Below, in pieces: positions 1 to 11,280 of a stretch of 64,000 bases of DNA (position 1 is the stretch's first letter; each line of letters begins with the position of its first letter). The stretch comes from Arthrobacter sp. ok362. GTDB lineage: Bacteria > Actinomycetota > Actinomycetes > Actinomycetales > Micrococcaceae. A model generated the notes under the pieces. It saw only the letters and a program-made list of their open reading frames with translations, ran no database searches and was not told the DNA's origin. The translations under genes were made by a program, and so were the position numbers. Location: positions 248,001 to 312,000 of the forward strand of contig NZ_FNGC01000004.1 in assembly GCF_900102785.1 (NCBI RefSeq), in the 5' to 3' direction.

Positions 1-1
1 C

Positions 2-892
2 ACTGCCACCCTGGTCCGCCATACCCCGCTCGCGCCGGCACAATCCACGCTGCCGGCCCGGGCCGTGCTGTTCCTGCACGGCTGGAGTGACTACTTCTTC
101 AACGAGGAACTCGCGGAATTCTGGGCCCGGCAGGGATGTGAGTTTTTCGCCCTCGACATGCACAACCACGGCCGCAGCCTGCGCCCTGGCACGCACGGCG
201 GCTACGTCGCGGACTTGGACAACTACGACGCCGAAATCACCGCAGCGATCGGCATTATCGGCTCGCTCCGGCCGCCCGGCGCGGCGCCGCAGTTGATACT
301 CATGGGCCACTCCACCGGCGGCCTGATCGCGGCTTTGTGGGCCGACCGGCATCCGCGGGTGGCATCGCAGCTGGTCCTGGACAGCCCGTGGCTGGAGGTC
401 CACGGCAGCCCCGCACTGCGCCGGGCCGCGCGGACCATGGTGGAGCCGTTCGCCCGGTTCTGGCCAGAGTCGGTGATCCGGCTGCCCGAGCGTGCCTTCT
501 ACTGGCGCAGCATCAGCAGCGCCGCGGAGGGCGAATGGGCCCTGGACGATGCCTACCGTCCGCCGCATGCCTTTCCGGTCCGCGCCGGCTGGCTCAGCGC
601 CGTGCTGAGCGGGCAGTCCAAGGTGGCGCGCGGCCTGAACATCGATGTGCCAATCCTGGTGCTGATTTCGGGCGCCAGCGCCAACGGGATGTTCTGGAAG
701 GAGTCCATGCGCCGCACCGATGCGGTCCTGGACGTGAATACGATCGCCCTCCGCGCACTGAGCCTGGGCCGGACCGTCACGCTGGAGCGGATTGACGGCG
801 CCCTGCATGACGTCTTCCTCTCCGCGCCGCGGGTCCGCGCAGACGCCTATTCCCGGCTGTCCCGGTGGCTCAGGGCGTACGTGTTCGATTGA
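2..892 (+). CDS. alpha/beta hydrolase, 5' end outside window
   Basis: The frame is open from the first bases of the window with no start that fits the fold, so the gene begins upstream; 296 residues are visible. It is a serine hydrolase of the S33/monoacylglycerol-lipase-like type. The oxyanion-loop strand LFLHGWSDYF, the nucleophile elbow GHSTGG and a late GALHDVF segment carrying the likely catalytic His are all present and in the usual order. The substrate cannot be read from the sequence; lysophospholipase or monoacylglycerol lipase activity is a common guess for this group. It is convergent with uppS, and no clear terminator is visible in the 84-base gap. Confidence 0.85.
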   Translation, partial: TATLVRHTPLAPAQSTLPARAVLFLHGWSDYFFNEELAEFWARQGCEFFALDMHNHGRSLRPGTHGGYVADLDNYDAEITAAIGIIGSLRPPGAAPQLILMGHSTGGLIAALWADRHPRVASQLVLDSPWLEVHGSPALRRAARTMVEPFARFWPESVIRLPERAFYWRSISSAAEGEWALDDAYRPPHAFPVRAGWLSAVLSGQSKVARGLNIDVPILVLISGASANGMFWKESMRRTDAVLDVNTIALRALSLGRTVTLERIDGALHDVFLSAPRVRADAYSRLSRWLRAYVFD

Positions 893-976
893 CGCGAACC
901 ACGACGGCGGTGGTGCCCCGCCTCCGGTACGCAGAGGCCGGTCTCACGCAGGCAGGGTTCCGGTCCTGCAAGCCGG

Positions 977-1846
977 TCAGGTGCCCTGGTTGCCTGCCAC
1001 GGGGGCGGCGTCCACCGCGCCTCCGTAGCGGCGGTCCCGCTGGGCATAGATCTCGACGGCGTCCCACAGCGTCCGGCGGTCCACGTCCGGCCACAGGGTA
1101 TCCATGAACACGAACTCGGCGTACGCCGACTGCCACAGCATGAAATTGGACAGCCGCTGCTCGCCGGAGCTGCGCAGGAACAGGTCAACGTCGGGCAGGT
1201 CCGGTTCATCCAGGAACTTCTGGATGGTCCGTTCGGTGATGGCGCCCGGCTTGAGCCGGCCCTGCGCCACTTCCTCCGCGATCGCGCCGACGGCGTCGGC
1301 GATCTCGGCGCGTCCGCCATAGTTGACACACATGTTCAAGGTGCAGGTGCTGTTTCCGCGGGTGTAGTCCTCAGCCTCTTCGAGTTCGCGGATCACCGAG
1401 CCCCAGAGTTTCGGACGCCTCCCGGACCAGCGGATGCGGACCCCCCAGTCATCGAGCTGGTTCCGTTGACGGCGCAGCACGTCCTTGTTGAAGCCCATCA
1501 GGAAGCGCACCTCTTCCGGGGACCGCCGCCAGTTCTCGGTGGAGAAGGCGTACACGCTGACGTGCTCGACTCCCAGCTCGATCGCGCCGGCCATGACGTC
1601 CAGCAGGGCGGGCTCCCCCGCCTTGTGGCCCTCGATCCTCGGCAGGCCGCGCTGGTTCGCCCAGCGCCCGTTACCGTCCATGACGATCGCTACATGCCTC
1701 GGAATGAACTCCGCGGGAATCGCGGGCGGAACAGCGCCGGACGGATGCGGATAGGGAGCCACCACCGGGGTGGTCCGCCGCCGGACGGTGGCCTGCTTCC
1801 CCTGGCTCTTCTCCAGGTTTCTTCCCAAGCTTCTTCCCAATGCCAC
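977..1846 (-). CDS. uppS: isoprenyl transferase (undecaprenyl diphosphate synthase family)
   Basis: A cis-prenyltransferase that condenses isopentenyl diphosphate onto an allylic primer to make the lipid carrier for peptidoglycan and other wall polymers. The motif [12 protein letters not shown] lies near residues 52-63 and includes the catalytic Asp; the C-terminal signature [13 protein letters not shown] and the WPDV tail are intact. From the GTG at 1846 the protein has 289 residues, with a basic N-terminal extension of about 45 residues before the fold. This GTG lies 2 bases after the recO stop with a GGAG element upstream, which suggests translational coupling. Later starts inside the extension cannot be excluded. 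It is the last gene of a leuA-recO-uppS run. Confidence 0.93.
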   Translation of the reverse strand: MALGRSLGRNLEKSQGKQATVRRRTTPVVAPYPHPSGAVPPAIPAEFIPRHVAIVMDGNGRWANQRGLPRIEGHKAGEPALLDVMAGAIELGVEHVSVYAFSTENWRRSPEEVRFLMGFNKDVLRRQRNQLDDWGVRIRWSGRRPKLWGSVIRELEEAEDYTRGNSTCTLNMCVNYGGRAEIADAVGAIAEEVAQGRLKPGAITERTIQKFLDEPDLPDVDLFLRSSGEQRLSNFMLWQSAYAEFVFMDTLWPDVDRRTLWDAVEIYAQRDRRYGGAVDAAPVAGNQGT

Positions 1847-1848
1847 TT

Positions 1849-2601
1849 TTACGTTCGCTCCACATGTTTGAGGGATTTCAGGACTCGCTCCAGGTGCCAC
1901 TGAAGGTAGCTGGCCACCAGGCCGGCCGCTTCCCGGCGGTGAACCGACTCGGAGGCATCCGCCGTCGTCCAGTTCCCGGTGAGCAGGGCACCAAGCAGGA
2001 GCACGGTTTCCGCGGCCGGCGCCGGGGATCCCGGCGGCCGGCACTCGGCGCAGACCATGCCGCCCAGCGGCGCGGAAAAGGCAGTGTGCGGCCCGAGCGC
2101 ACCGCACCGGGCGCAGTCGGTAAAGCTGGGCGCCCAGCCGCCGGTCGCGAGGGCGCGGAGCAGGTAGGAATCCAGGATGAGTTCAGAGGCGTGGTCGCCC
2201 CGGCTCAGGGACGCGAGTGCACCAACCAGCAAATTGTACTGGGCGGTTCCGGCTTCGCCGTCAACGTCCGTGAGCTTCTCCGCTGTCTCGGTCATGGCGG
2301 CCGCAACCGTGTAGCGGCCATAGTCCGCCGCGATGTTCCCACCGTAGGCGCCCTTGGCCACGGCCTGCGTGACGACGTCCAGGGTGCGCCCGGAAATTAG
2401 CTGGAGATCGGCCACCATGAACGGCTCCAGCCGGGCGCCGAATCGGCTGCTGGTCCGGCGGACGCCCTTCGCCACCGCACGCACCTGGCCGTGGTGCTTT
2501 GTCAGCAGGGTGATGATTCGGTCGGCCTCGCCCAGCTTATGGGTGCGCAGTACGACGGCGTCATCACGGTAGGCGCGCGCTGCGAAGGATTGTTGGGCCA
2601 C
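1849..2601 (-). CDS. recO: DNA repair protein RecO
   Basis: RecO binds SSB-coated DNA and helps load RecA in the RecFOR recombination pathway. The N-terminal OB-fold segment [20 protein letters not shown] and the downstream [15 protein letters not shown] block are typical. A CxxC...CxxC pair (CARC and CAEC) in the C-terminal half matches the zinc-binding site of many RecO proteins. The GTG at 2601 gives 250 aa beginning [11 protein letters not shown]; a TTG at 2607 two codons upstream is an alternative, and both have purine-rich sequence in front. It is followed 2 bases later by uppS. Confidence 0.92.
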   Translation of the reverse strand: MAQQSFAARAYRDDAVVLRTHKLGEADRIITLLTKHHGQVRAVAKGVRRTSSRFGARLEPFMVADLQLISGRTLDVVTQAVAKGAYGGNIAADYGRYTVAAAMTETAEKLTDVDGEAGTAQYNLLVGALASLSRGDHASELILDSYLLRALATGGWAPSFTDCARCGALGPHTAFSAPLGGMVCAECRPPGSPAPAAETVLLLGALLTGNWTTADASESVHRREAAGLVASYLQWHLERVLKSLKHVERT

Positions 2602-2672
2602 AGTCAATCTTCGCACTGTCCTTGCGGAATCACGGCATGGGCAGCACCTCCGAGGTAAAACGCCGCGGCAGA

Positions 2673-2708
2673 ACACTGCGCCGCCGGAGTGTTCCGGCGG
2701 CGCAGTGT
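2673..2708 (-). terminator. hairpin terminator between leuA and recO
   Basis: A perfect 16-bp inverted repeat (arms 2673-2688 and 2693-2708, loop GTGT) lies 68 bases past the leuA stop. On the minus strand the stem is followed by a short TTCT, so the U-tract is weak. Its position suggests that leuA ends here and recO-uppS has its own promoter or receives read-through. Confidence 0.65.
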
Positions 2709-2730
2709 GCGTCGGGTCAACCGTGTCTGC

Positions 2731-2770
2731 CGTGCCGGCGCATGCCGTGCCGGCGCATGCCGTGCCGGCG
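2731..2770. repeat. 15-bp tandem repeat downstream of leuA
   Basis: Two full copies of CGTGCCGGCGCATGC (2731-2745 and 2746-2760) and a 10-base partial third copy (2761-2770) stand between the leuA stop and the terminator hairpin. Each unit is partly self-complementary (GCATGC and GCCGGC). No coding role is seen. Confidence 0.85.
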
Positions 2771-2776
2771 GACGAA

Positions 2777-4653
<1,877 letters not shown>

Positions 4654-4769
4654 AATTTCACAGTAACACGGGTGCGTAAGATGAAGGAGCCAGACCACCG
4701 TAACGTCCACCATGCAGACCGTGCGCCGACAAACGTTCAGGTGCCGGACTGCCTCTCAAAGGAGCATCC

Positions 4770-6722
4770 GTGCCACTTTCGGGGATCGACCTGTCCACCA
4801 TCGACGCCGGCGTCCGTCCGCAGGATGACCTGTACCAGCACGTGAACGGCGGCTGGCTCAACAGCACGGTCATTCCGGACGACCGGCCGCTGGAGGGCAC
4901 GTTTACCGCGTTGCGCGACGCTTCGGAGCTCGCTGTGAAGGAAATTATCGCGCGGGCCGCCGCGCGTGGTGCAGAGGCTACGGGCATCGAGCGGAAGATC
5001 GGGGACCTGTACAACAGCTTCATGGACGAAGCGGCGGTGGAAGCCAAGGGCCTGGAACCGCTCCGGGCGCGGCTGGCGGAGGTGTTTGCCACGACGTCGG
5101 TGCCCGCACTCGTGGCGCTGGCCGGACGACTCTTCCGCGCCGATGTCTCGGGGCTTTTCTATATCTACCCCGCCCCGGACGCCGGAAACCCGGACCGGGT
5201 GCTGCTCTACACCGGCCAAGGGGGCCTCGGCCTCCCGGATGAATCGTATTACCGGGAAGAGAAGTTCGCCCCGATGGTCCAGGCATACCGGGAGCACGTT
5301 CAGGCCATGCTGGGCCTCGCGGATGTGGCGGACGCGGAGGGCGCGGCCGGCCGCGTAGTGGCGCTGGAAACTTCACTGGCCTCGCACCACTGGGACAACG
5401 TGACGTTGCGGAATCCGCAAAAGACGTACAACCTGAAGTCCGCCGGGGAGGCCGCGGAGCTCTTCCCGCTGCTGGCCGACTGGTTCGACGCCGCCGGCAT
5501 CGAGCGGGAGAAGCGCGCCGAGATCGTGATGAGCACCCCCGATTTCTTCTCCGGTGCGGCCTCACTGCTGGCGAGCGAACCGCTGGCCGCCTGGCAGGAA
5601 TGGCTCGCCATGCGCGTCGTCAGCGCGGCCGCCCCGTACCTGTCCTCTGCGTTCGTGGATGCAAACTTCGACTTCTATGGCACCACCCTGAGCGGTACGC
5701 CGCGGATCAAGGACCGCTGGAAGCGCGGCGTCGCGGTGGTCGAGGCGGGCCTCGGTGAGGCGGTCGGCCAGATCTACGTGGCCGAACATTTCCCGGAAGG
5801 CAACAAGGCCCGCATGCAGACCCTTGTCGCCAACCTCATCGCGGCGTACCGGGACTCCATCACGGGACTGGACTGGATGGGCGAGGCAACCAAGCTCGAA
5901 GCGCTCAAGAAGCTGGACTCCTTCCGCGCCAAGATCGGCTACCCGGACAAGTGGATCGACTACTCCGCGGTCCAGGTCGATCCCGCCGATCTGCTCGGGA
6001 ACGTGGAGCGCGCGCACAGCGCCGACGTCGACCGCCACCTTGACGAAGTCGGCAAGCCCGTGGACCGCGAAAAGTGGCTCATGACCCCGCAGACGGTCAA
6101 CGCCTACTACCACCCGCTGCTCAACGAGGTCGTGTTCCCCGCCGCCATCCTGCAGCCTCCGTTCTTCACCGCCGACGCCGACGACGCCGTCAACTACGGC
6201 GGCATCGGCGCCGTGATCGGCCACGAAATCGGCCACGGCTTCGATGACCAGGGCTCGCAGTACGACGGCAACGGCCTGCTGCGCAACTGGTGGACCGAGG
6301 AAGACCGCACCGCCTTCGAGGCCCTGACCTCGAGGCTGGTGGCACAGTTCGACGCCCTCTCCCCCACGGCCGCCCCCGGCCACTACGTCAACGGCAAGCT
6401 CACCCTCGGTGAGAACATCGGGGACCTCGGCGGCCTCACGATCGCCTACAAGGCCTACCTGATCAGCCTCGACGGGCAGGAACCCCCGGTGCTCGACGGG
6501 ATGACCGGGGTCCAGCGGTTCTTCGCATCCTGGGCCGCAGGGTGGCGGCAGGTCATCCGGAAGGAAGAAGCCATCCGCCGGCTGGCGACGGACCCGCATT
6601 CCCCCAACGAGTTCCGTACGAACGCCATCGCCAAGAACCTCGATGCGTTCCATGAAGCGTTCGGCGTCACCGATCAGGACGGCATGTGGATGGCACCCCA
6701 GGAGCGCGTCAGCATCTGGTGA
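4770..6722 (+). CDS. M13 family zinc metallopeptidase
   Basis: A neprilysin/PepO-type endopeptidase of 650 aa. The zinc signature HEIGH lies near residue 485 within VIGHEIGHGFDDQGSQYDG, the third zinc ligand is the Glu of GENIGDLGG near residue 548, and the substrate-binding NAYYHP is near residue 444. The N-terminal M13_N domain starts with a DLYQHVNGGWL segment. There is no signal peptide or membrane helix, so it is probably cytoplasmic like PepO of lactic acid bacteria. The GTG start is preceded by AAAGGAG at 4758-4764. It is followed by a strong terminator. Confidence 0.93.
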   Translation: MPLSGIDLSTIDAGVRPQDDLYQHVNGGWLNSTVIPDDRPLEGTFTALRDASELAVKEIIARAAARGAEATGIERKIGDLYNSFMDEAAVEAKGLEPLRARLAEVFATTSVPALVALAGRLFRADVSGLFYIYPAPDAGNPDRVLLYTGQGGLGLPDESYYREEKFAPMVQAYREHVQAMLGLADVADAEGAAGRVVALETSLASHHWDNVTLRNPQKTYNLKSAGEAAELFPLLADWFDAAGIEREKRAEIVMSTPDFFSGAASLLASEPLAAWQEWLAMRVVSAAAPYLSSAFVDANFDFYGTTLSGTPRIKDRWKRGVAVVEAGLGEAVGQIYVAEHFPEGNKARMQTLVANLIAAYRDSITGLDWMGEATKLEALKKLDSFRAKIGYPDKWIDYSAVQVDPADLLGNVERAHSADVDRHLDEVGKPVDREKWLMTPQTVNAYYHPLLNEVVFPAAILQPPFFTADADDAVNYGGIGAVIGHEIGHGFDDQGSQYDGNGLLRNWWTEEDRTAFEALTSRLVAQFDALSPTAAPGHYVNGKLTLGENIGDLGGLTIAYKAYLISLDGQEPPVLDGMTGVQRFFASWAAGWRQVIRKEEAIRRLATDPHSPNEFRTNAIAKNLDAFHEAFGVTDQDGMWMAPQERVSIW

Positions 6723-6767
6723 GGCCTTCGGGCTGTCGCACCGGCGGCGACTGACGCCTGCGGTACC

Positions 6768-6803
6768 AACGAAGGGCCGGCCATAGGCCGGCCCTTCGTC
6801 GTT
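6768..6803. terminator. bidirectional terminator
   Basis: A 12-bp perfect stem (6771-6782 with 6786-6797, loop ATA) with extra AAC/GTT pairing potential at its base. It lies between the convergent M13 peptidase and LCP genes and can serve both. Confidence 0.8.
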
Positions 6804-6833
6804 GCGTGCGTCGTCGTGGCCGCCGGCGTCGGC

Positions 6834-8402
6834 CTAGCGGGTGATCAGCGCCGGGTTCGCCTGCTGGCAGACGGTGTCGCCGGCTGTCTGGTTGACGATG
6901 TCCGAAGGCAGCTGCGGCGTGGGAGCTGCTGTCGGCGTCCCGTTGGCGAAGTCGCTGCCCAGATAAACCTGGACTCCGGCGACGCCGGCAGCCGGGAGCA
7001 CCTGGCCCGGCGCCACGCCGAGCACGGCCGCGACGTCAGCAGCCACGTCGGCGTAGTCCGCACCATAATAAACAGCCGTTTTCGCGACCGGCTGGGCCGT
7101 CAGCTGGCCCACCTGCGTGAAGCCGGCGCCCTTGATGGCCTGCATGATCGCCTGAGTCCGGGCCGGCACGCCTGAGCCGTTGGCCACAGTGACGGGCTGC
7201 AGCGTCTTGTCGTAGGCCGGTGCGGGGGCGCTCGGGGTCGGCGTGCGGGTTGCACTGGCAGCCGGGGACCCGCTGGGCGTCGCGGTCGGATCGGTCAGGT
7301 CAACATTCTTGCGCATGGCGTCGAACAGCTGGGACGCCGCGGGCTCGGCCAACTGCAGCCGGTTGATGTCGGAAACAGCTGGGACGGTCGGCGCGGCCAC
7401 AAAGGCCACCTTCTTGACGTCGATGTCCTTGAGCCGGTTGGCCACGGTCAGCAGCGTCGGCACCGAGGCCAGGCCGTCGTCGATGGTCAGGTTCTTGGTG
7501 ATCGCGTCCGCGATGCCGAGCATCCTGGCGGGGTTGGTGAGGGTGCCGTCGTCCTTGATTTTCCTGGTCAGGGAGGACAGGAAGCCCTGCTGGGCCTTGA
7601 TGCGGCCGAGGTCGCCGCCGTCGCCGAAGGCGTGCCGGGTTCGGACGAACGACAATGCCTGCTCGCCCTGGACCGTGGACGTGCCCTTGGGCAGGCGCAG
7701 CTTCGAGTCGGGGTCGTACACGGCGTCGCTGACGCACACCTGCACGCCACCGACGGCGTTGGAGAGTTCCTTGACGGCGTTGAAGTCGGCCATCATGAAG
7801 TGGTCGATCTCCAGGCCGGTGAGCTTGTTGACGGTGTCCACGGCGCAACCGATGCCAGCCTCGGACATCGCCGAATTGATCATGACGCCGGTCTGGGCCG
7901 GGTACTCCCTGTTGGTCTTCGGATCCTTGCACTTGGGGATGTCGACCAGCAGGTCGCGGGGGAAGCTGATGACATTGACCCGTTTGTTGTCCGCCGAGAT
8001 ATCCATGAGCATCATCACGTCCGAGTGCCCGTAGCCGGTCGCGTCATCGCTGGTGCCGTACTCCGAGTTCTTGCCGTCGCGCGTGTCCGAACCCAGGATC
8101 AGGATCTGCATCCGGTCCGTGGAGTCATTCACGGCGTTCTCGGACTTGATGCTGCCGGCGCTCAGCGGGGCCTTGGTGAGGTTGCCCTGAAGCCGGATGG
8201 CCCAGTAAGCACCGAACGCGATGACGCCCACCAGGAGCACGGCAATCACGCCCGTGGTTACCTTCAGCCAGGTAGGGGTCCGCCGGACGGCTCCGAGGTG
8301 GCGGGCCGGACCAACGGCGGGATCGGCCGTGTGCCGGGCAGCGGCGGCTGACCGAACCGGCGGGGCGGATCCGTCGGCACGGTTGTCACGGGGTCGAACC
8401 AC
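6834..8402 (-). CDS. LCP (LytR-CpsA-Psr) family cell-wall ligase
   Basis: LCP enzymes transfer undecaprenyl-linked glycopolymers onto peptidoglycan outside the membrane. The 522-aa protein has a disordered, basic cytoplasmic N-terminus, one membrane helix (about residues 47-70), the LCP catalytic domain (ILGSDTRDG, FPRDLLVDIP, LSFVRTRH with the Arg and Asp residues that bind pyrophosphate and metal), an Ala/Pro/Thr-rich spacer, and a LytR_C domain (PVTVANGSG onward, about residues 400-485). The GTG start has AGGAAGG nine bases upstream. Confidence 0.93.
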   Translation of the reverse strand: MVRPRDNRADGSAPPVRSAAAARHTADPAVGPARHLGAVRRTPTWLKVTTGVIAVLLVGVIAFGAYWAIRLQGNLTKAPLSAGSIKSENAVNDSTDRMQILILGSDTRDGKNSEYGTSDDATGYGHSDVMMLMDISADNKRVNVISFPRDLLVDIPKCKDPKTNREYPAQTGVMINSAMSEAGIGCAVDTVNKLTGLEIDHFMMADFNAVKELSNAVGGVQVCVSDAVYDPDSKLRLPKGTSTVQGEQALSFVRTRHAFGDGGDLGRIKAQQGFLSSLTRKIKDDGTLTNPARMLGIADAITKNLTIDDGLASVPTLLTVANRLKDIDVKKVAFVAAPTVPAVSDINRLQLAEPAASQLFDAMRKNVDLTDPTATPSGSPAASATRTPTPSAPAPAYDKTLQPVTVANGSGVPARTQAIMQAIKGAGFTQVGQLTAQPVAKTAVYYGADYADVAADVAAVLGVAPGQVLPAAGVAGVQVYLGSDFANGTPTAAPTPQLPSDIVNQTAGDTVCQQANPALITR

Positions 8403-8504
8403 TTGTTGAGCCTTCCTAAACGAACGGGGAGTCAGCCCATTTTAGAGTCCGAATCTGAGAAAACGCCGATGGGCCCCCTCTTGGGAGCGGCGGGAAGGGC
8501 CAGC

Positions 8505-8527
8505 GGCCTAAATAGGGGCCTAAATAG
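8505..8527. repeat. 12-bp tandem duplication containing TAG
   Basis: GGCCTAAATAG occurs at 8505-8515 and 8517-8527, directly beside the era stop codon. It resembles in style the longer TAG-bearing repeat at 18391-18470. Confidence 0.75.
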
Positions 8528-8535
8528 AGCCCGGC

Positions 8536-9495
8536 TCAGAAGCCCAGTTTGACGAGCTGCTTCGGGTCACGCTGCCAGTCCTTGGCGACCTTCACATGCA
8601 GGTCGAGGTAGATCCGGGCGCCGAGCAGCGCCTCAATCGCCTTGCGCGCGTTGGTCCCGACCTCGCGCAGCCGGGCGCCGCCCTTGCCGATGATGATGGC
8701 TTTCTGGGAGGGCCGCTCAACGTACAGATTGACGCGGACGTCCAGGAACGGCCGGTCTTCGGGCCGGCCTTCCCGCGGAACGATCTCATCGACGACGACG
8801 GCCAGGGAGTGCGGCAATTCGTCGCGGACGCCTTCGAGGGCGGCTTCCCGGATGAGTTCGGCGATCATCACGGCTTCCGGCTCGTCCGTCAGGTGGCCGT
8901 CCGGGTACAGCGGCGGCGACGCCGGCATGTGGCTGATCAGCACGTCGGCAAGGGTTTCGACCTGGAAGCCGTCGGTGGCGGAGACCGGGACGATGTCCTT
9001 CCAGCCGTCCTCGCCGAGCACCTCGCGGCCCAGGGCGGCGACGGCGAGCAGCTGCTCGGTGAGGCCCTGGCGGTCCACGGTGTCGGCCTTGGTCACGATC
9101 GCGATGACCGGCTTGTTGCCGATGGCGGCGAGCTGGGCGGCGATGAACTTGTCTCCGGGGCCGATCTTCTCGTTGGCCGGCAGGCAGAAGCCGATCGCGT
9201 CGACCTCGGCGAGGGTGTCGGCGACGAGTTCGTTCAGCCGCTTCCCCAGCAGCGTGCGCGGGCGGTGCAGGCCCGGGGTGTCCACGAGGATCAGCTGCGC
9301 GTCATCCCGGTGCACGATGCCACGGATCGTGTGCCGCGTGGTCTGCGGCTTGGCCGAGGTGATCGCGACCTTTTGGCCGACCAGGGCGTTGGTGAGGGTG
9401 GACTTGCCCGCATTGGGCCGCCCCACCAGCACCGAGAACCCGGCGCGGTAGCCGCCGTAGGCTGCTTCGCCGTCGGACTTATTCTGCTTGCTCAC
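8536..9495 (-). CDS. era: GTPase Era
   Basis: A ribosome-assembly GTPase that binds the 3' end of 16S rRNA. All G motifs are present: GRPNAGKST (G1), TTRHTIRG (G2), DTPGLHRP (G3) and TKAD (G4). The C-terminal KH domain has IIGKGGARLREVG and the DLHVKVAKDWQRD tail. The GTG at 9495 gives 319 aa beginning VSKQNKSDG, with GGGAG six bases upstream. The start overlaps the end of the CBS-domain gene by 17 bases, so the genes are coupled. Confidence 0.95.
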   Translation of the reverse strand: MSKQNKSDGEAAYGGYRAGFSVLVGRPNAGKSTLTNALVGQKVAITSAKPQTTRHTIRGIVHRDDAQLILVDTPGLHRPRTLLGKRLNELVADTLAEVDAIGFCLPANEKIGPGDKFIAAQLAAIGNKPVIAIVTKADTVDRQGLTEQLLAVAALGREVLGEDGWKDIVPVSATDGFQVETLADVLISHMPASPPLYPDGHLTDEPEAVMIAELIREAALEGVRDELPHSLAVVVDEIVPREGRPEDRPFLDVRVNLYVERPSQKAIIIGKGGARLREVGTNARKAIEALLGARIYLDLHVKVAKDWQRDPKQLVKLGF

Positions 9496-10810
9496 GTGAG
9501 ACTCCCTGCTGGATTGGTGCGGCCTCGTCGAGAAGGTCTTCAAGGTCAGTTTGTTCTTTTGCTACGGCGGCCGCAATGATGTGGCTGACGCGGTTCCGCC
9601 GGCCCTCGAGCCGGTCGGCGCGGAGGGACAGCCCGTGGACCTGGACGGCGCTGCCGACAATCGGCACCCGCCCGAGGGCCTTGGCGAGCAGGCCGCCCAC
9701 GGTGTCCACTTCGTCGTCGTCGAGCTCGAGGTCGAAGAGCTCTCCCAGGTCATCGATGCTCATCCGGGCGCTGACCCGGTAGCTTCCGTCGCCCAGGGCC
9801 ACGGCCTCGGCGCTTTCGGTGTCGTATTCGTCCACAATCTCGCCGACGATTTCCTCGATAAGGTCCTCGAGCGTGACCAGTCCGGCCGTCCCGCCGTATT
9901 CGTCGATGACGATCGCAACGTGCGTGGACTCCTTCTGGAGTTCGCGCAGCAGGTCGCTGACAAGCTTCGAGTCCGGCACGTAGCGGACCTCGCGGGCGAG
10001 TTCGTCCACCACGGGCGGTTCCTCGTCGGGGCCGAGGTTGTGAAGCGACGCGGCGACGTCCTTGAGGTACACAATGCCCAGGATCTGGTCCGTGTTTTCG
10101 CCGATGACCGGGATCCGCGAGTACCCGGAGCGCAGGAACAGCGACATGGCACGCCGCAGGCTGGACCCGGAGTCGATTGTGAGGATGTCGGTCCGCGGCA
10201 CCATGACGGAGCGGACCAGGGTGTCCCCGAAGTCGAAGACCGACTGGATCAGCTCGGCCTCGTTGTCCTCGATCACGTCGGATTCGGTGGCGCGGTCCAC
10301 GAGTTCGCGGAATTCCTCTTCGCTGAAGAACGCCTCGCTGTCGGCGGGCGCGCCGGGGGCTACGATGCTGCCAAGCCGCACCAGCCAGCCCGGGATCGGG
10401 CCGAGCACGGCGTAGAGGGACCGGACCAGCGGGGCGCTGAACCGGACCAGGGCGGCGGAGTGGACCCGGCCGAGCTGCCGCGGGGACACCCCGACAATCA
10501 CGAAACCGACCACCGCCATGATGCCGGTGGCCGCCAGGCCGGCGAGCCAGACGTTGTCCAGCATGCTGTAGAGGAGGACAGTCACGGCGACGGCGGCTGC
10601 CATCTCGAACCAGACGCGCCAGAACCGGAGGGCGCGCATGTGCCCCACGGGCTGCGCCAGGATGCGTTTGAGCGACGTGCCCCTGCTGTGCAGGACCGCC
10701 TGTTCGGCGTCGTGCCGGGGCAGGAAGTTGAACGCGGACTCGGCAGCGGTAAGCACCGCGGCAAAGCTAAGGAACACCAGCGCCATGCCGGCCAGGATCA
10801 GTGGGGTCAC
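9479..10810 (-). CDS. CNNM/CorC-type membrane protein with CBS pair (hemolysin C family)
   Basis: 443 aa with an N-terminal DUF21/CNNM transmembrane region (hydrophobic segments at about residues 4-25, 68-90 and 95-115), two CBS domains (VPRTDILTI...YSRIPVIGE and HVAIVIDEYGGTAGLVTLEDL) and a C-terminal CorC_HlyC domain. CNNM proteins are linked to Mg2+ export or homeostasis; the older name hemolysin is not informative. The GTG start overlaps the ybeY stop in the same four bases (GTGA), and the end overlaps era. Confidence 0.9.
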   Translation of the reverse strand: MTPLILAGMALVFLSFAAVLTAAESAFNFLPRHDAEQAVLHSRGTSLKRILAQPVGHMRALRFWRVWFEMAAAVAVTVLLYSMLDNVWLAGLAATGIMAVVGFVIVGVSPRQLGRVHSAALVRFSAPLVRSLYAVLGPIPGWLVRLGSIVAPGAPADSEAFFSEEEFRELVDRATESDVIEDNEAELIQSVFDFGDTLVRSVMVPRTDILTIDSGSSLRRAMSLFLRSGYSRIPVIGENTDQILGIVYLKDVAASLHNLGPDEEPPVVDELAREVRYVPDSKLVSDLLRELQKESTHVAIVIDEYGGTAGLVTLEDLIEEIVGEIVDEYDTESAEAVALGDGSYRVSARMSIDDLGELFDLELDDDEVDTVGGLLAKALGRVPIVGSAVQVHGLSLRADRLEGRRNRVSHIIAAAVAKEQTDLEDLLDEAAPIQQGVSREQAE

Positions 10811-11280
10811 TGAACCGTCTCGGACGGGGCCGCCTTGCCGGTGAAGGCGGTCAGCAGTTCGCGCTGCAGCCCGAACATCTCTTCCTTTTCTTCCGGCTCG
10901 GCGTGGTCATAGCCCAGCAGGTGCAGGATGCCGTGCGTGGCCAGCAGCAGCATCTCGTCCTGGGTGGAGTGACCGGCGTTGCGGGCCTGGACCTCGGCCA
11001 CCTGGGGGCAGATGGCGATGTCGCCGAGCATGCCCTGCGGCGTGGGCTTGTCCGGCGTGCCCGGGGTGAGCTCGTCCATGGGCACGGAAAGGACATCGGT
11101 GGAGCCGGGCTCATCCATCAGTTCGAGGTGCAGCTTTTCCATGGCCGGTTCGTCCACCAGCAGGATGGACAGTTCCGCCTGCGGGTGGATGTAGAGGCGT
11201 TCGAAGATGAAACGCGACAGAGCCACGAGCTCCGACTCGTCCACGACGACGCCGGATTCGTTGTTGACCTCAATGCTCAT
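10807..11280 (-). CDS. ybeY: endoribonuclease YbeY
   Basis: A zinc-dependent RNase for 16S rRNA maturation and ribosome quality control. The metal-binding signature HGILHLLGYDH is intact in this 157-aa protein. The start ATG overlaps the phoH stop (ATGA) and the end overlaps the CBS-protein gene, so phoH-ybeY-CBS-era is a tightly coupled operon. Confidence 0.95.
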   Translation of the reverse strand: MSIEVNNESGVVVDESELVALSRFIFERLYIHPQAELSILLVDEPAMEKLHLELMDEPGSTDVLSVPMDELTPGTPDKPTPQGMLGDIAICPQVAEVQARNAGHSTQDEMLLLATHGILHLLGYDHAEPEEKEEMFGLQRELLTAFTGKAAPSETVQ

